The notes: generated by a model from the letters alone, not told the origin. DNA of 64,000 bases from Thermococcus alcaliphilus (GCF_024054535.1 NZ_JAMXLV010000019.1:62001-126000), one strand, 5' to 3'. Counted from the first letter of the stretch, positions 34,801-46,099 are shown. Numbers and translations: made by a program.

Positions 34801-36519
34801 TCACTCTTCTATGTACATTTCTTTTAATGCCCTATAATATGCCTTGTAAATGTCCCTCTTTGTTACAACACCAATAAGCCTTCTGTTTTCTGGACTTTCA
34901 ACAATGGGAAGAAGGTTTTGGTCGTATTTCATTAGTTTTTCAAAGGCATCCTGAGCTGTTTCATTTAAATATCCAACACCGTATTCCTTGCGCAAAAACC
35001 TCTCTATTGGTAACGTTTTTATTCTTTGGGAGAGGTTTAGGAAGTCTTTTATACCCACTATTCCCAATACGTTCATTTTTTCATCAACAACCGGAAAGCA
35101 GTCGTGGCCGGTCTTTGCAACGAGCTCCTCCACATCCCTTAGGGTATTCCATTTGTAAACAAAGATGGGCTTTACAGTCATTATCTCTCTAACGGGGATT
35201 GTCTCTAAAACAACGGGGCGACCTGTTTTTATGCGAATTCCCCTCCGCTCAAGCTTTAGGGTATATACCGAAGAGCCTTTGAGAATAAACCTGGCTGTTA
35301 AAAAGCTCGTTGTTGCAGAGGTTATAACTCCTGGAAGAAGAGCGTATCCTCTAGTGAGCTCTGCCACCATGAGTATCTGGTTTATTGGTGCTTGAGTTAG
35401 TCCGCTAAAGAACGCTGCCATGCCTGCTAGGGCATAAACGGCTGGATTGATACCAATGGTGGGGAAAAGAAGTTTTAAAATTGTTCCATACGCAGCTCCA
35501 AGTAGAGCACCAATATAAAGGCTGGGAGCGAAGATGCCGCCGCTGTGCCCGGAGGATATCATCACGGATGTTGCCACCATCTTTCCAATTCCTAAAAGGA
35601 TAAGGACTGCAAGGGGGAGCAATCCTGCAATGGCAAGCTCCATCCCTTCATAGCCAACCCCAAGTATTCCGTATTGGGGGAAGAACATTCCGATAACGCC
35701 AACACTTAGCCCTCCGATAAAAAGCTTTGTCCACAGTGGAGTTTTAATACCTTCAAATCTATCGGTGAGCCAAAACAGAAACTTTGCCCAATATGCAGCT
35801 AAAATCCCAAACAGTAAACCCATAAGGAACAGAAAGAAAAGTTCAATGTGTTCATGGGCAATCTGAATGGGAATATTGACTTCAAAAGCCTCCCCTAAGA
35901 ACAGCAACGTCACGGTATTGCCGACCACGGCAGATAGGAATATCGGGACGAGGTTTATTGAAAATATCCCCATGTAAACGACTTCAAGGGCGAACATCGC
36001 TCCGGCAAATGGAGTATTAAAAGTCCCAGCTATTCCTGCAGCTAAACCGCATGTGGTTAGGAGCTTTTTCATTTCCGAGGAGAGTTTAAAAGTCTGCGTT
36101 AAGGCTGAGGCTAATGAAGCTCCGATGAAGCCTATGGGGCCTTCTCTACCAACACTTCCTCCGCTTCCGATGGTAATTGAAGTTACCAGTGCCTTCAAAA
36201 TTGCCAGTATTCCCTTTATTTCTCCTCTTTTGAATATAACCGCCTCTATAACCTCGGGTATGCCGTTTCCCTTTAATTCGGGATAATTTTTGATTATTGG
36301 TGCGACTATGAGGCTCCCTATTGCTGGAAGCAAAATATATCCGAAGTTGTAACCGTGGTAATAGAAGGAGATGTGGGGGAGTAAAATCTCAAAAAACAGC
36401 AATCTCGTGAGAAATATTAGCTTTCTGAAAACAACCGCCCCCAATCCACCGACTACCCCTGTGAGTATAGAGAGGAAAAGAATAGTTGACCACTTCTTTA
36501 CATACTCTTCTCTTCTCAT
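34801..36519 (-). CDS. ClC-family chloride channel/antiporter with CBS pair
   Basis: 572 residues. The membrane part (1-430) shows the ClC selectivity sequences GSGGSVGREGPIGF, GIAGTFNTPFAGAMFALE and SSGHSGGIFAPSLYIGALLG. The gating Glu is present (GREGP). The cytoplasmic end has two CBS domains: IPVREIMTVKPIFVYKWNT with HDCFPVVDE, then AQDAFEKLMKYDQNLLPIVE with LIGVVTKRDIYKAYY, which probably sense adenine nucleotides. CTTTAAATACC upstream places transcription start near the ATG (short or no leader). Confidence 0.95.
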   Translation of the reverse strand: MRREEYVKKWSTILFLSILTGVVGGLGAVVFRKLIFLTRLLFFEILLPHISFYYHGYNFGYILLPAIGSLIVAPIIKNYPELKGNGIPEVIEAVIFKRGEIKGILAILKALVTSITIGSGGSVGREGPIGFIGASLASALTQTFKLSSEMKKLLTTCGLAAGIAGTFNTPFAGAMFALEVVYMGIFSINLVPIFLSAVVGNTVTLLFLGEAFEVNIPIQIAHEHIELFFLFLMGLLFGILAAYWAKFLFWLTDRFEGIKTPLWTKLFIGGLSVGVIGMFFPQYGILGVGYEGMELAIAGLLPLAVLILLGIGKMVATSVMISSGHSGGIFAPSLYIGALLGAAYGTILKLLFPTIGINPAVYALAGMAAFFSGLTQAPINQILMVAELTRGYALLPGVITSATTSFLTARFILKGSSVYTLKLERRGIRIKTGRPVVLETIPVREIMTVKPIFVYKWNTLRDVEELVAKTGHDCFPVVDEKMNVLGIVGIKDFLNLSQRIKTLPIERFLRKEYGVGYLNETAQDAFEKLMKYDQNLLPIVESPENRRLIGVVTKRDIYKAYYRALKEMYIEE

Positions 36520-36592
36520 CGACTTAGGAATAATCTCTAGGGGTATTTAAAGATTGAAGAAACCAAAGGTGGGCATATTAAAGTTTAAAAAG

Positions 36593-37966
36593 TTAAGCCT
36601 TTAAGGCTTCCTCCAGCAGCTTTAGTCCTACGTTGAGGTATTCTCTTGCCTTTTCTTCACTTCTTGCCTCTGCAAAGATTCTTATTATTGGCTCTGTTCC
36701 GCTTGCCCTTACGAGCACCCATCCATCTTCGAAAAGAACCTTTGTTCCATCGGTAGTGTCAATTTTTAGCCCTTCTTTCTCTGCAATCTCCGCAACCTTT
36801 GCCACTATTGCTTTTCTATCCCCCTCGACGTGTCTTTTGGTCTTTACTTGGTAGAACTTTGGAAGCTCGTCTATAAGCTCACTGAACTTTTTACCGCTTT
36901 TTGCAAAGATTTCAACTATCTTTGCAGCGGTCATAGCTCCATCTCTGCCCAAAACGTGATCTGGAAAGATAACTCCTCCGTTTTCCTCTCCCCCCACTAA
37001 ACCGTTGTGCTCAAGCAGTGCCCTCGAAACTATTAGATCTCCAACTTTTGTCTTCAGAACTTTTCCTCCGTAGATTTTGGCAAGCTCGTCTATTATGTGG
37101 GATGTTGCCACGGTTGTTACGACCAAACCTCCCTTGTTCTCTTCGAGCATTGCTTTCACAACTAATGCGAAGGTTTTATCTCCTTGTATGAAGTTTCCGT
37201 TCTCGTCTATGAAGACTGATCGGTCTGCATCGCCATCTTGGGCTATTCCAAAGTCCGCTCCAAGTGCTTTCACGATCTTCATAAATCCTTGGAGATTCTC
37301 TTCATTGGGTTCTGGATTTCTTGCCGGGAAGTGTCCGTCGGGATGGGCGTTTACGCTAACAACTTTACAGCCGAGCTCTCTCAAGAGATAAGGGAGCACT
37401 AAGGATCCTGCGCCATTCGAAGTATCCACCACGACAAAGGGTCTTCTCTTTCTTATTGCCTCCACATCCACCCTCGCCTTTATTGCGTCTATGTAAGGCC
37501 TTATTATGTCCCTCTCAACCAGCTGACCTATCTCGTCCCACTTAGCTCTGTAAAAGTCTTCTTTGAAGAATAACTCCTCTACAATTGCTTCTCTTTCTTT
37601 TTTGAGGCCTAGACCATTTGGCTCAAGGAGTTTTATCCCATTATATTCAGGTGGATTGTGGCTTGCAGTTATTACAGCCCCTCCATCGACTTTGAAGTAC
37701 TTGCATGCGAACTGAATCGCTGGAGTTGGTGCTATGCCCACATCTATGACGTTGACTCCAACGCTTAGAAGACCGCTTATCAAGGCATTTTTGAGCATCT
37801 CTCCGCTAACTCTTGTGTCCCTTCCTACGACAACCCAGAGCTCCTTGTCAGGCTGTTCCCTTTTTAAGAGCGTTCCAAATGCCATTCCCATTTTGAGTGC
37901 AAATTCTGGGGTTATCTTTTCATTTGCGATTCCTCTAACTCCAAACGTCCCAAATATCTTGCCCAT
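36593..37966 (-). CDS. manB: Phosphomannomutase/phosphoglucomutase-family enzyme
   Basis: 457 residues, alpha-D-phosphohexomutase. Catalytic phospho-Ser is S102 in VITASHNPPEYNG; metal loop AQDGDADRSVFID; sugar loop GGEENGGV; phosphate loop VRASGTEPIIRIFAE. Last gene of the mannosylglycerate operon, so it most likely makes mannose-1-phosphate from mannose-6-phosphate; sequence alone would also allow phosphoglucosamine mutase. Four starts in a row (GTG and three ATG); GAGGTG is best spaced for the ATG at 37966. Confidence 0.92.
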   Translation of the reverse strand: MGKIFGTFGVRGIANEKITPEFALKMGMAFGTLLKREQPDKELWVVVGRDTRVSGEMLKNALISGLLSVGVNVIDVGIAPTPAIQFACKYFKVDGGAVITASHNPPEYNGIKLLEPNGLGLKKEREAIVEELFFKEDFYRAKWDEIGQLVERDIIRPYIDAIKARVDVEAIRKRRPFVVVDTSNGAGSLVLPYLLRELGCKVVSVNAHPDGHFPARNPEPNEENLQGFMKIVKALGADFGIAQDGDADRSVFIDENGNFIQGDKTFALVVKAMLEENKGGLVVTTVATSHIIDELAKIYGGKVLKTKVGDLIVSRALLEHNGLVGGEENGGVIFPDHVLGRDGAMTAAKIVEIFAKSGKKFSELIDELPKFYQVKTKRHVEGDRKAIVAKVAEIAEKEGLKIDTTDGTKVLFEDGWVLVRASGTEPIIRIFAEARSEEKAREYLNVGLKLLEEALKA

Positions 37967-37976
37967 CATCATCACC

Positions 37977-38369
37977 TCACGTAAGTGCTTTTATAAGCTC
38001 AAGGATGATTGCTATGAAGGAATAGAATGCATAGGTAAAGACTGCAACCTGAATTAGTGCAACTCCTCCCTTTAGTGCCTTCATGTTTTCAGGTAGGAGG
38101 GGTATAGGGATTCCAATTAACACTGTACCAAAGAGGAGTATTATAACCCTATACAATGCGTCGAAGTCTATCGGAAGCTTCATCTCTGGGTAGGTTATCT
38201 CTACATTAACTCCTTGAATGGGGACGGTGATCTTAGCATTCCCAAGTCCCTTTAGAGTAAAGTAGCTTATCACAAGTACGAAGAGTATAGTGCCGAGTAG
38301 GCTAATTGAAAGGGAGGAGAGCGTTTCGCTGAGTCTTTCCCATCTGTCTTTGCAGCTTTCTTTCCCCAT
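37977..38369 (-). CDS. Small membrane protein within the mannosylglycerate operon
   Basis: 130 residues with three hydrophobic segments: SLLGTILFVLVISYFTL, YRVIILLFGTVLIGIPIPLL and GVALIQVAVFTYAFYSFIAI. Between the first two lies an extracytoplasmic-looking stretch NAKITVPIQGVNVEITYPEM. I know no family. It starts two bases after manC and ends ten bases before manB, so it is co-transcribed with the enzymes of mannosylglycerate synthesis. A role in sensing osmotic state or in solute efflux would fit the context but has no sequence support. Confidence 0.8.
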   Translation of the reverse strand: MGKESCKDRWERLSETLSSLSISLLGTILFVLVISYFTLKGLGNAKITVPIQGVNVEITYPEMKLPIDFDALYRVIILLFGTVLIGIPIPLLPENMKALKGGVALIQVAVFTYAFYSFIAIILELIKALT

Positions 38370-38371
38370 TT

Positions 38372-39754
38372 TTAGTCTCTCCCGAAGTCATCCTGGAACC
38401 TTTCAATGTCATCTTCCCCTAGATATTCCCCGATCTGAGTCTCTATGACCTCAAGGATCACTTTTCCCGGATTTTCGAGCCTGTGGACAACCCCTGCGGG
38501 AATGAATGTGCTCTCTCCCGGCCTTAGCAGTAGCTCCTTCTCTCCGATTTTTACCTTTGCAGTTCCCCTCACAACAACCCAATGCTCTGAACGATGATAA
38601 TGTCTTTGGAGGGATAGTCTTTTGCCAGGTAAGACCGTTAAGCGCTTTATTTTGTACCTCTCTCCCTCTTCAAGAACTGTATAGGCTCCCCAGGGTCTGT
38701 ATGCAGTCCTGTGTACTAGGGCTCTCTCATCTCCTTTTTCTACTAGCTTTTTGTAGACCTCTTTGACCTTTTGGGTTTCGCCCTTCTTAGCTACGAGCAG
38801 GGCATCTCCGGTGTCTATTATCACTAGGTCTTCTACTCCCACTGTTGCAGTTAGCCTCTCCGTTATTATTAGGTTGTCCTTTGAATCTACGTTTATATAG
38901 TCCCCCTTAAATCCACTTATTCTGATGGCATTTCCGTTTTCATCTTTTTCAAAGGCCTCGTATATTGCATCAAAGCTTCCTAAGTCATTCCAGTAAGTGT
39001 TTAGTGGCACTACAGCTGCTTTGTCAGTCTTTTCCATGATGCCGTAGTCTACGGAAATTTCCGGAACCTTTTCATATGCTTCTTCTATGCTTTTCGCCTC
39101 TTCAAAGGCGTTGTAGACCTCTGGAGCGAGAGTCTTTACCTCTTCAATGAACAGTGAGCTATCGAAAAGGAACATACCGCTGTTCCAGTAGTAGCCCTCT
39201 TCCACATAGCGCTTTGCGGTTTCGTAATCCGGCTTTTCTTTGAACTCCTCAACTTTGTATCCCCCTTCAAGTTTCTCTCCTGGTTTTATGTAGCCATAGC
39301 CGGTGTGGGGCTTTGTTGGCTTAATGCCGAATGTTATGAAATAGTTATCTGCAAGTTTTTCGGCATTTTCAAACGCCCTTACATAGTCTTCGTTAACCCT
39401 TATTAGATGATCTGATGGTAGAACAGCAACTTTTGACTTCCCGTAGTTCTCTTCTATAACCCTCATTCCCCAGAAAATTGCGGGCAAAGTATTTTTTCCA
39501 ACAGGTTCAAGAAGAATATTCTCCTCTGGAACTTCTATACCAAGCTCCTTCAAGTCATCTAGAACCCTAAACTTGTATTCCTTGTTTGTGACGATGAATA
39601 TCTCTTTGGGTTTCGAGAATTTTAACGCTCTTTCAACGGTCTTTTGGAAGAGGGATGCACTGTCGAAAATTCTTATAAACTGCTTTGGCATTAACTCTCT
39701 ACTCAATGGCCATAATCTAGTCCCTTTTCCTCCAGCAAGGATAAGTGTTTTCAT
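38372..39754 (-). CDS. manC: Mannose-1-phosphate guanylyltransferase / mannose-6-phosphate isomerase
   Basis: 460-residue bifunctional enzyme. The N-terminal nucleotidyltransferase domain has ILAGGKGTRLWPLSRELMPK, VLPSDHLI and FKEKPDY; the C-terminal isomerase cupin starts near RPWGAYTVLEEGERYKIKRL and has GKRLSLQRHYHRSEHWVVV and STFIPAGVVHRLEN. It supplies GDP-mannose for MpgS and mannose-6-phosphate from fructose-6-phosphate. Its ATG follows GGAGGTGATAGA and overlaps the mpgP stop as ATGA. Confidence 0.96.
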   Translation of the reverse strand: MKTLILAGGKGTRLWPLSRELMPKQFIRIFDSASLFQKTVERALKFSKPKEIFIVTNKEYKFRVLDDLKELGIEVPEENILLEPVGKNTLPAIFWGMRVIEENYGKSKVAVLPSDHLIRVNEDYVRAFENAEKLADNYFITFGIKPTKPHTGYGYIKPGEKLEGGYKVEEFKEKPDYETAKRYVEEGYYWNSGMFLFDSSLFIEEVKTLAPEVYNAFEEAKSIEEAYEKVPEISVDYGIMEKTDKAAVVPLNTYWNDLGSFDAIYEAFEKDENGNAIRISGFKGDYINVDSKDNLIITERLTATVGVEDLVIIDTGDALLVAKKGETQKVKEVYKKLVEKGDERALVHRTAYRPWGAYTVLEEGERYKIKRLTVLPGKRLSLQRHYHRSEHWVVVRGTAKVKIGEKELLLRPGESTFIPAGVVHRLENPGKVILEVIETQIGEYLGEDDIERFQDDFGRD

Positions 39755-40482
39755 TCTATCACCTCCATAAGTTCTTTTATTGTCCTTATGTTCTTAGCTC
39801 TTTTGTGTGGAATGTTTAAGGCAAATGGGTGATCAACAACCTCAAGCATCGGAATATCGTTTTCTCCATCCCCCACGGCGTAGCTTTCTACTTTTCCAAT
39901 CTTTGAGTATAAACCTATAAGCATTTTTGCGGCTTTCCCCTTATCAGTGTCTCCGGTAACAGTGTAAAATCTGCTGCCTCTGGTGATCTTAAGCCCTCTC
40001 TGCTCTATCTCTTTTTGGAATCCCTCTTTTGCCCATTTGAAAATTGTCTCTGAATATTCTCTCTTCACAGCGAGTTCTGCAAGTTCCTTTGGGAGACCAG
40101 TAAATTCGATAATCTCTTCAATTGTTGAATTCCCATAGTATTTTAGCCCAAAGCGGCTGCTTATTTCATCTAAAGCTTTTTTTATGATATCATACTTTGT
40201 GCCGAGTTCGATGACATAGTAACCCTCATTTTCCCGGCTGTATGGGAATTCAAAGCTGAAATACCCTCTTGGAATGTAAATTGCGCTCCCATTCTCAACT
40301 ATGAAGGGATCCGAGACTTTGAGTGCTTTTCTGTAATACTCCTGCTCTGCCTTTGTCTTTGAAGAGTTAAAGACTATTTTGAACCCTTTTTCCTTCAGGA
40401 AACTCACTATCTCCTTCGCTGGCTCTGGAGAGTAATCCTCTCCAATAAGGGTTTTATCCAGATCCAGGAAGATTACCTTCAT
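39751..40482 (-). CDS. mpgP: Mannosyl-3-phosphoglycerate phosphatase
   Basis: 243 residues, equal to the Pyrococcus enzyme. HAD phosphatase of the Cof/MPGP subgroup: nucleophile [13 protein letters not shown], motif [30 protein letters not shown] and the C-terminal [13 protein letters not shown]. Removes phosphate from mannosyl-3-phosphoglycerate to give mannosylglycerate, a thermo- and osmoprotectant. The ATG at 40482 overlaps the mpgS stop (ATGA) and GAGGTT precedes it; the 17-residue upstream extension lies inside mpgS and is unlikely. Confidence 0.96.
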   Translation of the reverse strand: MKVIFLDLDKTLIGEDYSPEPAKEIVSFLKEKGFKIVFNSSKTKAEQEYYRKALKVSDPFIVENGSAIYIPRGYFSFEFPYSRENEGYYVIELGTKYDIIKKALDEISSRFGLKYYGNSTIEEIIEFTGLPKELAELAVKREYSETIFKWAKEGFQKEIEQRGLKITRGSRFYTVTGDTDKGKAAKMLIGLYSKIGKVESYAVGDGENDIPMLEVVDHPFALNIPHKRAKNIRTIKELMEVIE

Positions 40483-41663
40483 AAATCGAACCTCAGGAGA
40501 GTTTCTTGGTTTGATTCGAGGGTTTTCATCCACTTTTTGATGTCTATGTTCTTTATTGGTCTCATGACCCTTGGTTTTGGCGGTTCTTCATCCTCTTTTA
40601 TTATTCCATGCATTCTGAGGTCTTCTAAAATCTGCCTTTTCAACCGCTCTGATGCAAGTTTGGAGTGGTATATTGTGGTTAAAGACAGCAGCACCATCTC
40701 CTTTACATGTTCCTGCCCCTTATCCTCGTGGAAGTGGGGATTTAACGTTTCTATCTGGAATATTTCTATCCCTTGATCAAAAACATCTTGGAACTCTTCC
40801 ACATTTTCCCAACTACCAAAGCGCTCAAGAAGATACACTATCTCATAGGGCTCTATTGAATAGCCCGTTGAAAACGGTAGAATTTCTGCAAGCTTCATTG
40901 TCATTGCGTGTTCTCCAGCATTGCCGGTTACCATTATCGTGGTTTCAAATGCAGTCTTCTCACTTATCAGCTGATTCAGATAGCGATTAGTTATTTCACT
41001 CACCCTTCCCCACTTCTTGAAATAAAGCGTTCCTCTGCTAACTTTAGGCTTGTGCCTCCAGTGGAGCCTTACCATCGTGTATTCACTTTCACTCATCAAG
41101 AATCCAGCGGCATAGTCCTTGACATATTCATTAACCGCTCCGGGTATGTAGTTGTCTGCATCAACGAATCCTACGTATTTGGCTCCTATTGCCCTAGCAA
41201 GCATTATTCCTATGAGCATGCCCTCTCCTTTTCCACTTCTCACAAGTCCTTTTTCGTCTAAGATGTCCTCGTACCCTGTCTCTCTAAACGCCTCCGCTAG
41301 CCCGGGATCTCTCTGGTGGATCATAATAACTTTCGAGTGTGTCAAATTGCAGAAGTGTTTTACTAAATCTACCTCCTGCTTGAATCTGTTGGGCCCCTTT
41401 CTTTTGCTGTTAGAGACTATTATGATTGGCGATTTGTGGGGTATTGCTTTAAGAACTCCATCAACTAAGTGTAGCTTTTCGTTTTTCATCGGCACGACTA
41501 TTGCCATTTCTCCAATGGTTTTGTAGATATCCTCCCTTGGAATATTTTGAACAGTGAACATAGGAACATCTTCAGTTTCCGTGTCCATCTTGATGACTTT
41601 TTGTAGTTCGTAAATCTTCACAGCTCCAAAGATTTCTTTATAAACCGGAGCTTCTAAAAGCAT
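40479..41663 (-). CDS. mpgS: Mannosyl-3-phosphoglycerate synthase
   Basis: 394 residues, the Pyrococcus length. Inverting GT-A enzyme of family GT55 that joins mannose from GDP-mannose to 3-phosphoglycerate. [20 protein letters not shown] starts the nucleotide domain, [15 protein letters not shown] follows, and the DxD-type metal site is [13 protein letters not shown]. First gene of the operon; the ATG at 41663 follows GGGAGGTGAT. TTTATATATAGG near 41737-41747 on the minus strand is the TATA box, giving a leader of about 50 bases. Osmotic or heat control is likely but no site is visible. Confidence 0.96.
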   Translation of the reverse strand: MLLEAPVYKEIFGAVKIYELQKVIKMDTETEDVPMFTVQNIPREDIYKTIGEMAIVVPMKNEKLHLVDGVLKAIPHKSPIIIVSNSKRKGPNRFKQEVDLVKHFCNLTHSKVIMIHQRDPGLAEAFRETGYEDILDEKGLVRSGKGEGMLIGIMLARAIGAKYVGFVDADNYIPGAVNEYVKDYAAGFLMSESEYTMVRLHWRHKPKVSRGTLYFKKWGRVSEITNRYLNQLISEKTAFETTIMVTGNAGEHAMTMKLAEILPFSTGYSIEPYEIVYLLERFGSWENVEEFQDVFDQGIEIFQIETLNPHFHEDKGQEHVKEMVLLSLTTIYHSKLASERLKRQILEDLRMHGIIKEDEEPPKPRVMRPIKNIDIKKWMKTLESNQETLLRFDL

Positions 41664-41775
41664 ATTATCACCTCCCAAGTGATTAGAGCAAGCAGAATAA
41701 TGAAAACACTCTGCCAGATACTTTTTATTTTTTCCTATATATAAATTTTACCCTAGGTTAAAAAAATAAAGAAGG

Positions 41776-43182
<1,407 letters not shown>

Positions 43183-43183
43183 T

Positions 43184-43200
43184 TATCACCTCCAGTGTTG
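43184..43200 (-). promoter_or_regulatory. TGM-like site in the ADP-glucokinase leader
   Basis: On the minus strand CAACAC-TGGAG-GTGATA matches TATCAC-N5-GTGATA in 10 of 12 positions and lies between the TATA-like TTTATTAATTTTG (about 43213-43225) and the start codon, the repression-type place for a glycolytic gene. The perfect half GTGATA is also the ribosome site, so the match could be partly chance. Confidence 0.45.
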
Positions 43201-43266
43201 GTATGCATTCAAAATTAATAAACATTAGCCAAGATAAACTTCAAAAACTTCCGGCATAAACTATGG

Positions 43267-44133
43267 ATGATGATAATCAAAGGTATTGGGTTGGATTCTT
43301 CATCAAAAATTGCCTTTCAAAGTCATGCTCACACTGATCATTTTGTTAGTGGAGAGTTTATAATATCCACAAAACCCACGAAGTTCCTCAGCCATCTCAA
43401 AAAAGGTGGATTCTACAAGACCTACCGATTTGGAGAGAGCTTTTACATAGGTGATTATAAAGCAAAGCTCTATCCAGCAGGTCACATGCTGGGCTCTGCT
43501 CAAATATACATCAAATTTGATGAGTTTTCACTCCTTTACACAGGGGATGTAAAGTGGTTTAAGCTTAGAACGGCCGAAAAAAGCAAATTCAGAAAGGCTG
43601 ATATCTTGGTTATTGAAGCCACCTACGGCCTTCCAATGTACAACTTTCCGACTCCCAGAGAAGCTGAAAAGAAGCTCATAGCCTTTGTAGAGGAAGCATT
43701 AGACAGAAAAAAGGTTCCAACGCTCTATGCAAATCAAATGGGAAAGGCTCAGGAACTGCTTAAAATTCTGGACGTTCATGGCTATTCTGCGAGAGTTCCA
43801 AGTGATATAAGAAAAGTCGCCAAGATCTACGAAAAATTTGGAATTAAGTTTAACAACATTTCAAATGATGGGGAGGTTGTTATTAGGGGTTTTAGAACTC
43901 AAAAGCCTATTAACGGCATCCATCCTTCTGAGCTGTTTGTTTCTGGGTTTGGGAACCTAAAGTTCAGCAACCATGCAGACTTCTGGGAGCTTATAAGAAT
44001 AATTGAGAGGGTTAAGCCTGAAAAAATTTACACACGATACGGCTATAATAGGGAATTTGCAAGGATTTTGAGAGGATTGGGATATGAAGCAAGGCCTGTA
44101 GAAGATGTTTTGCTTTCAGGAGAATTAATTTGA
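43267..44133 (+). CDS. Metallo-beta-lactamase-fold nuclease-like protein
   Basis: 288 residues. Metal motifs FQSHAHTDHFVSG (HxHxDH), PAGHMLGSAQIYI, LLYTGDVKWF and the IEATYG segment typical of the SNM1/CPSF-like and ligase-associated exonuclease branch. The C-terminal third (FVSGFGNLKFSNHADFWELI, KIYTRYGYNREFARIL) is the reduced beta-CASP-like part with the SNHAD metal residue. Probably a DNA or RNA processing enzyme; substrate unknown. ATG at 43267 or 43270, no clear ribosome site; a TATA-like AAATTAATAAAC lies about 50 bases upstream. Confidence 0.88.
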   Translation: MMIIKGIGLDSSSKIAFQSHAHTDHFVSGEFIISTKPTKFLSHLKKGGFYKTYRFGESFYIGDYKAKLYPAGHMLGSAQIYIKFDEFSLLYTGDVKWFKLRTAEKSKFRKADILVIEATYGLPMYNFPTPREAEKKLIAFVEEALDRKKVPTLYANQMGKAQELLKILDVHGYSARVPSDIRKVAKIYEKFGIKFNNISNDGEVVIRGFRTQKPINGIHPSELFVSGFGNLKFSNHADFWELIRIIERVKPEKIYTRYGYNREFARILRGLGYEARPVEDVLLSGELI

Positions 44134-44145
44134 AAGAAGAAGAAA

Positions 44146-44550
44146 TCAGAGTGATTTCAAGTATTCAGCATAAGCGTTAGCATCCATAAGCTCTTTCAAT
44201 TCCTCTTCAAGATTGCTTGGCTTTATCTTAGCAATCCAAGCTCCATATGGGTCTTCGTTGATTTTTTCTGGAGCGTCTTCAAGTTCTTCGTTAACTTCAA
44301 TTACCTCACCGCTAACTGGTGCGTAAACTTCGCTTACGGCTTTTACGCTTTCTACTTCGCAGAGTACATCTCCTTTTGCCACCTCTTTCCCAACCTCTGG
44401 AAGCTCTACATAAGCGAGGTCACCAAGCTCCTTTTGTGCATAGTCGGTTATTCCCACTAAAACCGTGCCATCCTCAAGCACTTGAGCCCATTCGTGGTCC
44501 TTGGTGTAGTATAGTCCTTCTTTAATCTTGTATTCTCCAACCTCAATCAT
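44146..44550 (-). CDS. gcvH: Glycine cleavage system H protein
   Basis: 134 residues. The lipoylated carrier of the glycine cleavage complex. The lipoyl-Lys is K70 in [21 protein letters not shown]-terminal [20 protein letters not shown] and C-terminal [14 protein letters not shown] are diagnostic. GGTGAT is four bases before the ATG at 44550. The partner genes gcvT and gcvP are not in this window, so the gene stands alone. Its lipoylation machinery is also not seen here. Confidence 0.97.
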   Translation of the reverse strand: MIEVGEYKIKEGLYYTKDHEWAQVLEDGTVLVGITDYAQKELGDLAYVELPEVGKEVAKGDVLCEVESVKAVSEVYAPVSGEVIEVNEELEDAPEKINEDPYGAWIAKIKPSNLEEELKELMDANAYAEYLKSL

Positions 44551-44669
44551 AGCAATCACCATAGCCTTTTATAGCTAAAAAACATTTAAAGCTTTTCCTA
44601 ATTGTGATCACTTTTGAGCAAAATGTATTATTGAATTGACCACATAAATTAGCTTTTGAGGGAGAGTAA

Positions 44670-45951
44670 ATGAGAGACAATCGAAATTTTTGGCTCTTTG
44701 CCATGGGACGTTTCGTATCTCTCGTGGGAAGTGGAGTACAAGATGTGGCTTTGCCCTTGTTCATTCTAGATTTAACAGGCTCTGGCACGATAATGGGAAC
44801 TTTTATGATAATTTCAATGCTTCCTCGATTACTCCTATACCCAATAGCTGGCGTTTTGGGAGATAGAATCAACAGAAAGTGGATAATGGTCTGGATGGAC
44901 TTTGGGAGGGGAGTAGTTATTCTACTTCTGGCTCTTTTGGCGTCAAAAAATTTAATAACAATACCTATCCTCTTTGGGGCGCAGTTCGTTGTGTCGATCA
45001 TGAACGCCCTGTTTGGGCCGGCAACCAGTGCTATGCTGCCGGATATAGTAGAAAAAGAGGAGTTAATGAGAGCAAATTCAATTTTGATGAGCCTCAACAG
45101 CACAGCTTATATAGTAGGCCCAGCCCTTGGTGGGATAATTTATGGGATGGGAGGAATAATGATAGCGTTTCTTATCAATGGTGTGTCGTTTATAGCTTCA
45201 GGTGTTAGTGAGCTTTTTATAAGATATGAACAAAAAGTAGAGAAGATAAAAAACATTGGCGAAGTTTTTGAGGGTTTAAGAGATGGCTTAAACTACATAA
45301 GAGTCCGAAGAGGAATATTAATTTTGATGGGCTTTGCTTTGGTGATTAACTTTTTTGCGGCTCCAATATTTGCGGTTCTTTACCCTTATGTGATGAGGAT
45401 AGTTATTAAATTCACTGCAGAGCAGTACGGTCTTTTAGAGACTTCGTTTATGGGGGGTATACTTCTCGGAAACATCTTAATCGGTGCACTGTTTGCAAAG
45501 AAAAAGGCTGAGAACCTTTTAGTTAAAGGTTTGATAGTTGAAACAATTCTACTGTTGATTTTTGCCGTTTTAATGCTCCCACAAAGCATTGCATTCTTTT
45601 TGGGACCCAGCTGGAGAATGTTTGGTGCAATCGCTTTGGTATCGGTTTTAATGGGGGTTTCAAATGCCTTCGTGAACACTCCACTAAACGTGGAATTCCA
45701 GCAACTTGTTCCAACGGAATATAGGGCGAGGGTGTTTTTCGGTTTTGGAAGTTATGAGTCAGGGAATAATTCCCATAGGCTATGGTGTCGTTGGCATACT
45801 CCTCGATAAGACTCCTGCCCATTTAATTGCTCTTAGTTTAGCAGTACTGGTACTTTTCTTAGTTTTGCTATTTGTGACAAAATACTCAAAAGCTGTTTTT
45901 ATAGAATTTGAAAGTAGGAAGAAGGAAGCTGAAATGGAAGCAATGCTTTAA
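44670..45951 (+). pseudogene. MFS exporter (EntS/macrolide-efflux type), frameshifted
   Basis: Two overlapping frames make one 426-residue, twelve-helix MFS protein. The first runs from RFVSLVGSGVQDVALPLFIL through GVLGDRINRKWIMVWMDFGR (A-motif-like loop) to EYRARVF; the protein then continues in the next frame as SVLEVMSQGIIPIGYGVVGI with the last two helices and tail ESRKKEAEMEAML. The break falls in GTGTTTTTCGG (T run at 45735-45739): with four T instead of five the frame is intact. Either a recent mutation, a sequencing error or slippage. The first frame alone would lose helices 11-12. Substrate unknown; EntS-like members export siderophores or drugs. Confidence 0.85.
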
Positions 45952-45970
45952 CTCTTCATCATATCCAAAA

Positions 45971-46099
45971 GATTTAAATATCCTAATGCCAAGATAAAGG
46001 GCGATGCTTATGAGGGGGGATCGAGTTCTCCACGAGTTGGCATTCCTCTTATGCTGATCAACTTAGCTATCCCCCTAGACGTAAATCCAAGTCTTTTTC
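45971..46099 (+). ncRNA. Candidate small structured RNA with own promoter, upstream of leuS
   Basis: GATTTAAATA at 45971-45980 is a TATA box that predicts a start near 46003. From there GGGGGAT (46015-46021) pairs with ATCCCCC (46069-46075). Inside is a second hairpin, AGTTG/CAACT (46035-46039 with 46059-46063) continued by GCAT/ATGC. Unpaired CGAGTTCTCCACG and TAGCT flank it, like the guide pocket of an H/ACA RNA, and AGA (46077-46079) stands about 14 bases after the upper stem, where a box ANA is expected. GTCTTTTTCC at 46091-46100 could terminate it. No K-turn is evident. It might instead be an untranslated leader of leuS. Confidence 0.4.
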
